Notes under the pieces: model-generated | Told to the model about the DNA's origin: nothing | The model's database searches: none | The model's input: only the letters and a program-made list of their open reading frames with translations | Position numbers and translations under genes: made by a program | Assembly (NCBI RefSeq): GCF_030547245.1 | Contig: NZ_JAUOQT010000006.1 | Span: 1-64,000, forward strand | DNA from: Oceanihabitans sp. 2_MG-2023 | GTDB taxonomy: Bacteria > Bacteroidota > Bacteroidia > Flavobacteriales > Flavobacteriaceae | DNA: 64,000 nucleotides | Direction of reading: 5' to 3' | Part shown: one piece after another, positions 59,423 through 64,000 of the stretch | Layout: each line of letters begins with the position of its first letter | Numbering within the stretch: the first letter of the stretch is position 1

Positions 59423-60808
59423 TTAATTCTTTACTAACTTTTTGCTAGCTATTAAAGTATTATTTTGATAAAAGTTAGTAATGTATAATCCTCGACTTAA
59501 TGCGCTAATATCCATTTGTGATGTTTCCGAATTAGATAAATTAAGAGCCTTTATTTTTTTGCCATCTATGCTAATGATTTCTACTAAAACATCTTTTCCT
59601 AAAGTGTTTTCTATGTTGAAATTTACAAACGTATTGGATGGATTTGGATACATAGAAATATTAAAATCGTTAGCAATCACACCTTGAATACCTAAAGTAT
59701 TATCTATAGTCCATGAAATTGTTGCTACGTGAATAGATTCGTGATTGTCTATATTTAATTGTGTCGTTGCATCGTGAACTACTACTGTTAAGTTGTTTGT
59801 TCCTGTGTCTAAATCGCTTTCAAGTACATTCACGGTTTCTACATTAGTTGCATAAGTACTACTGTTTAGTGTCCATGTGTTTTCTAGTGTAGTACTAGGT
59901 ATTGTTTGAATGGTATTTATTAGAAATGGTATAGGGAAAGTTGGATTACTTATAGTAGCTTCAGTTGGAGAATAGGAATCTACAGGAGAAACTAAATCGT
60001 GAATTTTTTCAATAATACCTTCCTTACAAACAGCGCAAAAAGGAAATCCTAAATAGCGCATTTTGCATGTTTGATGTGGTCTATTCCAATCTGCAGCATT
60101 TCCGGAAGTTGCATAAGCGTATACACCAACATTGTCTACACCAATCCAGTTTTTCCAACGTACTAAAGTAGGATCTGTTTCTTGTGTCATATTAATAGCT
60201 TCAGCTGCAAGTGCATCTCCAGGATAATATTCATCTTTTAAATCCACAAAAGAATGCCCTAATTCATGAATAGCAATCTCTCCAGAATCCAGTCCTGTAG
60301 AAGCAATAGGAAATGGTCCACCACTTCCTCCGTAATATGGCGAATTCACCAGAATAAGTGCTTGGTCATAAGCAGGGAAATTTGTTGCTAAAACGGTAGA
60401 GATGCTTCCTTGGTTTTCTGTATAAAGTAATCTGTGTATATCATAACTATCATACATGGTACCAAAGTAATTATTTACTGTTTGTGTTGGTACACTATAG
60501 CTTGCTTCGTCTGAAGCAGTTCCTGGATGTGATGCACCACTTTCCATAGATATTACTTTTATAATATGTACATTAAAGTAATTTTCATAGCTAGCAAAAG
60601 GTTCTTCTGCAAATAAATCGTTCATAAAACTAGTTGCATCTGTTTCAAATTGGCTAAGCTCACTTGATGTATAACCATCCCCTAAAATAACTAGATTAAT
60701 ACGTTTGTTATCTGCACCAGAATCTTTAATTTTTACTACATCAAAAGTTTGCGAAAAGGCAACTTGTAAATTAAAAGCCAGAAGTATTAAAAGTAATAGT
60801 CTTTTCAT
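59423..60808 (-). CDS. M64 family metallopeptidase with type IX sorting domain
   Basis: A 461-residue secreted peptidase of the IgA-peptidase M64 family. The signal peptide ends LNLQVAFSQ. The zinc motif HELGH is at about 181-185 in AIHELGHSFVDLKDEY, whose later aspartate or glutamate can serve as third ligand. The catalytic domain spans about 20-290. The last 80 residues are a type A C-terminal sorting domain (ISMYPNPSNTFVNFNI, LSRGLYITNF, SKKLVKN) for type IX secretion, so the enzyme is released or surface-attached. It is the last of three genes with gaps of 2-3 bases after the A2M gene. Confidence 0.92.
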   Translation of the reverse strand: MKRLLLLILLAFNLQVAFSQTFDVVKIKDSGADNKRINLVILGDGYTSSELSQFETDATSFMNDLFAEEPFASYENYFNVHIIKVISMESGASHPGTASDEASYSVPTQTVNNYFGTMYDSYDIHRLLYTENQGSISTVLATNFPAYDQALILVNSPYYGGSGGPFPIASTGLDSGEIAIHELGHSFVDLKDEYYPGDALAAEAINMTQETDPTLVRWKNWIGVDNVGVYAYATSGNAADWNRPHQTCKMRYLGFPFCAVCKEGIIEKIHDLVSPVDSYSPTEATISNPTFPIPFLINTIQTIPSTTLENTWTLNSSTYATNVETVNVLESDLDTGTNNLTVVVHDATTQLNIDNHESIHVATISWTIDNTLGIQGVIANDFNISMYPNPSNTFVNFNIENTLGKDVLVEIISIDGKKIKALNLSNSETSQMDISALSRGLYITNFYQNNTLIASKKLVKN

Positions 60809-60810
60809 GC

Positions 60811-61308
60811 TTATTCTATTTTAGTAGTAATATGTTGTATTGGTTTGGTATTTGTAAATTCTGATATAGCAATATGTTTTGCTTTGGCAGGTAATTGCAA
60901 TCGTATATGAAATTGCACAGTATCTAAATCTAAAACTTTTTTTTCAAAATTACCAAAATCGTTAATAAACTCCACTGTTTTTTTTAATGGATTTTTTAAA
61001 ACATGTTTTTCTAGTATATTTAATTCTGCGTCTAGAATGGCATATTCTAAATCGCCATATGTTGTGTTTTCGATCTCTACAGACTTTCCTTTTAACTTTC
61101 CCTTTGTATTAATTTGATTGATTAGTGTAATGCTTTTTTTCTCTTTTTCATTTTTTACTATTTGATAGTTTAAAAATAGAATTTTGTTTTGTACACTAGT
61201 GATAGTCTCTTTATTTATGGAATCAGTTTCAGGCATTATTTGTTTTTTTGAAGCACAAGAAAACACAACAATACTAGTAATTAAAAATAGGTATACTTTT
61301 TTTTTCAT
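60811..61308 (-). CDS. Hypothetical lipoprotein between A2M and M64 genes
   Basis: A 165-residue lipoprotein (FLITSIVVFSCASKKQI, Cys at about 18). The mature part is lysine-rich with beta-strand patterns (KGKSVEIENTTYGDLEYAIL) and LPAKAKHIAISEF near the end. I do not recognise the family. It sits 3 bases after the alpha-2-macroglobulin gene and 2 before the M64 peptidase gene, so all three are co-translated; a role with them in the periplasm is only inferred. Confidence 0.68.
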   Translation of the reverse strand: MKKKVYLFLITSIVVFSCASKKQIMPETDSINKETITSVQNKILFLNYQIVKNEKEKKSITLINQINTKGKLKGKSVEIENTTYGDLEYAILDAELNILEKHVLKNPLKKTVEFINDFGNFEKKVLDLDTVQFHIRLQLPAKAKHIAISEFTNTKPIQHITTKIE

Positions 61309-61311
61309 TTG

Positions 61312-64000
61312 TTATTCTACAGTGATTTTAACGCCTTCACTATGACTGCTAAATTCTGGTGCATACATACTTTGAATGGTTGTAATACCATTACTCATGT
61401 ATCCTGAATTATTTACACGTAAATCATATTCGAAAACAAATACACCTTTTGGTAAATAGTCAAAAAAGAAATTTGTAGCGGCATCTTTTGTGCTTTCGTA
61501 ATACCCCAATCCATCTTGCCATTTGTATTGACTAAGCACATTTATTGGTTCTAAACCTGCAGCTCGCATATCTTTCATATGTACAAACTCCATAGCACGA
61601 TCACTTCGTAATTCTATTCGAACTCTTACCAAATCACCAACTTGTAATTTAGTATCTATAGAAACTTCTTGAAGTTCTTCTCCTGAGTCAGTATTCTTTT
61701 TTAGGAAGAGTTTTTTCTTCAATTGCAAAGGGGTTTCTGCCGAAGTAATTTTATCTAAATCCTCAAAATACTGCCAATACAAGCTTCCCCAAGCAATACC
61801 TTTTCCTTTTTTAGAAATCTGTACTTCTGCCATCTCAGGTTTAATTTCTGCACCTTTCCATGCCGTTTTAAAATATCCAGTTCCAGCTTCTATTTTTACG
61901 TCTTTCAGTTTTTTAGGATCTAACTCTTGATTACCAATTACAATATCTACCATATCTGTAATACTTAACCAATCGCTTCCTTGCAGTAATAAAGCATAAA
62001 CGGCTTCGGTAGTTGCTTTGGTGGTTTTCCATCGATTTGTTTGTTTGTTTTTAAGCAGCCAGATTTTAAGATTGTCAATGGTTTCTATATCGTTTTCAAT
62101 TTCAGAAAACGCTTCAATAAGCAAAGCTTGTGTTTCTATTGGAGCTTGATACCAATACCACGAATTGGTGTTTTCTTTCCAATACATTCCTAAAGCATCA
62201 CTAGTAATGCTGTTTTCTTTTAAAGATTTAATAATCGCTTTTGCAGTTTTATTATCGTCTAATCTTTCTGCAATTAAAGCCATCATTCCTTTTGCATACA
62301 AGCTTCTAGATAACCAATATTTTTCTATTTGTGTTTTGTAGTACCTGGTAATGTCTTGTACTTCTTTGCTCTTTTTTATTTCAGGAAAAAAGCTACGCAT
62401 GTATAAATAATGTAATTGCGTGTAGCTTAAATGATCTTTAGACATATCGACATCTTTGTTGAATTTTTGAATGTCTTTGTATTCTTGAATAAATGCAGCA
62501 TCTAAATAACGTATAGCATTTTCAATCATTTTTGATGCTTCGGAAGCTTCTACTTTTAAATGTTTAAGATGTCCAAAACCAGTAATAATATGTTGCGTGA
62601 TATAACGGTTTTCTCTTCCGCCAGCAAACCAAGACCAAGCACCATTTTGCATTTGGTTTTGTTCTAGTTTACGTTTTGCAGACTGTACCTCGTTATTCAT
62701 TTTGTTTAAATCGAATAATAAGGCAATACGTTTTTTTTGTTCGGTTTCACTTTGTGCATCTCGTAACCAAGGAGTTTCTTGAATTAAAAGAGCTTTTAAT
62801 TCTTGATTTTTTTCTAAGTTTGAAAGTAATGCGTCTGTGTTTTTCCACTGGTTAAAAACCTCCTGAATTCTAGGGTTACTATTTGCAATATGACTTGCCA
62901 ATGCGTTTGCATAATATCTACTGAAGGTTTGTTCATTACAATCGTAAGGATATTCCATTAAATACGGTAGCGCTTGCACAGCATACCAAGCAGGATTGCT
63001 GGTCATTTCTAACGCTAGATTATGATTTTTAAGCGTTGTGGAATGGTTGTTTTTTAGTTTGTCTAAAGTGAAGGTTTTTGTCTCGTTGCTTTTAATCCAC
63101 ATAGGAAGCGTTTCGGTAACCAGCATTTTATTGGTTAACACCGGAAGCACGTTTTGTTCGCCATCGCTATAATCATTAGAATGTGCAATAATTTTATATT
63201 GCACAGCAGATATATCTTCTGGAATGTAAAGTAGCCAAGAGACTTGTGTGTTTCCTTTTGCATCTACCGTAAATTGTCTTGTTCCAAATGCGCCAGAATA
63301 ATTCCCAGTATAATTAGGGCTTGATATTTCGGCTACTGTGAATAGTTTTTTATCAATACGTTCGCCAGTTGTAGCATCAAAAAGTTGTAAAACCGCTTCG
63401 CCAGAAATTTGCTTTTCGGTAAGATTTGCAATTTTAGAGCGGATAACAATTTCATCTCCTTCACGTAAAAAACGTGGTGCATTAGGAATTACCATCAACT
63501 CTTTTTGTGTAACAGTTTCTAAACGATTTACAGTACTTTCTAGTTTTTTGGTATGTGCTAATAGTTGGAGGTTCCATTTGGTTAATGCTTCTGGAGTAGT
63601 AAAACTAAAGCTAATATTTCCGTCTGAATCTGTTTGTAATTGCGGAAAGAAAAAAGCGGTTTCTTGTAGGTTTTTTCTAATGGAAACACCTTCGAAGTTG
63701 GATTCCTCTTTTGTTTCTGCTTCATTTACTTTAATTCCAGATATTTTTCCTCCTAATGTATCTTGAACTGAAATTTCTTCACTAACAGATATATCTGCCA
63801 TATCCATTTCAGCAACAGGAGCTCCAGCAACTTGTGTTTTTTGTGAAGCACTTCGTTTTACTAGCATCCTGTTTTCTGTTTTATACATTAGTCTTCTGTA
63901 TCCAAAATGCAAACCAAACCAATTAATCTGGTCATAATTTTGTTGCGAATATGATGCTGTGTAATTGTTTTGGTTGTGTATTCTAAAACCAATAGCGCCA
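61312..64000 (-). CDS. Alpha-2-macroglobulin family protein, N-terminus beyond the window
   Basis: The frame is open to the right edge, so about 896 C-terminal residues are seen; a TTG at 63912 is not a real start. The region holds the A2M domain (FFFPQLQTDSDGNISFSFTT, then MVIPNAPRFLREGDEI) and the thioester motif as YDCNEQTFSRYYANALA, with C-x-E-Q intact. The alpha-alpha barrel includes QMQNGAWSWFAGG and a macroglobulin-binding region at the end. Such proteins are periplasmic protease traps. Near the edge, VQDTLGGKISGIKVNEAE looks like a stump of a TonB plug segment. Confidence 0.9.
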   Translation of the reverse strand, partial: GAIGFRIHNQNNYTASYSQQNYDQINWFGLHFGYRRLMYKTENRMLVKRSASQKTQVAGAPVAEMDMADISVSEEISVQDTLGGKISGIKVNEAETKEESNFEGVSIRKNLQETAFFFPQLQTDSDGNISFSFTTPEALTKWNLQLLAHTKKLESTVNRLETVTQKELMVIPNAPRFLREGDEIVIRSKIANLTEKQISGEAVLQLFDATTGERIDKKLFTVAEISSPNYTGNYSGAFGTRQFTVDAKGNTQVSWLLYIPEDISAVQYKIIAHSNDYSDGEQNVLPVLTNKMLVTETLPMWIKSNETKTFTLDKLKNNHSTTLKNHNLALEMTSNPAWYAVQALPYLMEYPYDCNEQTFSRYYANALASHIANSNPRIQEVFNQWKNTDALLSNLEKNQELKALLIQETPWLRDAQSETEQKKRIALLFDLNKMNNEVQSAKRKLEQNQMQNGAWSWFAGGRENRYITQHIITGFGHLKHLKVEASEASKMIENAIRYLDAAFIQEYKDIQKFNKDVDMSKDHLSYTQLHYLYMRSFFPEIKKSKEVQDITRYYKTQIEKYWLSRSLYAKGMMALIAERLDDNKTAKAIIKSLKENSITSDALGMYWKENTNSWYWYQAPIETQALLIEAFSEIENDIETIDNLKIWLLKNKQTNRWKTTKATTEAVYALLLQGSDWLSITDMVDIVIGNQELDPKKLKDVKIEAGTGYFKTAWKGAEIKPEMAEVQISKKGKGIAWGSLYWQYFEDLDKITSAETPLQLKKKLFLKKNTDSGEELQEVSIDTKLQVGDLVRVRIELRSDRAMEFVHMKDMRAAGLEPINVLSQYKWQDGLGYYESTKDAATNFFFDYLPKGVFVFEYDLRVNNSGYMSNGITTIQSMYAPEFSSHSEGVKITVE

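Noticed and set aside
63910-63912. TTG start of the alpha-2-macroglobulin gene
   Set aside because: The frame stays open to the edge with family-like sequence (QINWFGLHFGYRRL), so this is an internal leucine codon.

Overview
The window is a stretch of chromosome from a member of the Bacteroidota, most likely a marine Flavobacteriaceae. Support comes from the very AT-rich sequence, many lipoprotein and Sec signal peptides, a type IX secretion sorting domain, the family-typical fusion of hypoxanthine phosphoribosyltransferase to adenylate kinase, and Bacteroidetes promoters. The -7 element TAnnTTTG recurs a short distance upstream of many genes. The genus cannot be fixed from sequence alone. 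No prophage, insertion sequence, CRISPR array or integrase is visible, so the content is mainly core genome with some accessory genes.

Layout. 1-8.5 kb: the end of a repeat-rich secreted protein, tRNA-Gly(TCC), peptidase E, two tandem carboxypeptidase-like-domain proteins, a DUF6702 protein, an M1 metallopeptidase, TatA and a subtilisin-like lipoprotein. 8.7-20 kb: an O-methyltransferase and a minus-strand cluster encoding the meta-cleavage branch of kynurenine (tryptophan) degradation. It has kynureninase, kynurenine 3-monooxygenase, a RidA-type deaminase, aminomuconate semialdehyde dehydrogenase, an atypical SDR, 3-hydroxyanthranilate dioxygenase and an ACMS decarboxylase-like amidohydrolase, with a GH3 beta-glucosidase inserted. 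Its gaps are unusually full of palindromic and tandem repeats. 20-37 kb: housekeeping genes (msrA, a Nif3-like protein, lpxK, gap, lipA, murB, an aminotransferase) mixed with a hybrid histidine kinase and two ECF sigma factors, one with an anti-sigma partner, plus an Nramp-like transporter lacking the usual metal motif.

37-49 kb: a retropepsin-PDZ protein, a DUF1573 protein, valS, a NucA-type nuclease, a glycosyltransferase and methyltransferase, a decayed LamG-like gene, a KAS III-like enzyme, gcvP and a UbiA-like membrane protein. 49-59 kb: a third ECF sigma factor with a small zinc-motif partner, a four-gene run led by an M3 oligopeptidase, purK-purE, the hpt-adk fusion, obg, a potassium channel and a DUF4136 lipoprotein. 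59-64 kb: an M64 peptidase with a sorting domain, a lipoprotein, and an alpha-2-macroglobulin that runs off the right edge.

The most interesting undescribed signal is in the gap at 53766-54114. Two tandem units about 196 bp apart each have a promoter-like element (clean only in the first), a short GAG/CTC hairpin with a changed stem and loop, an identical 13-nt core and a hairpin resembling an intrinsic terminator. They look like a duplicated small-RNA gene. Other notable points are the SDR without its YxxxK residues, the cysteine-less zinc ribbon protein, and two genes whose promoters sit so close to the start codon that leaderless mRNAs are likely.
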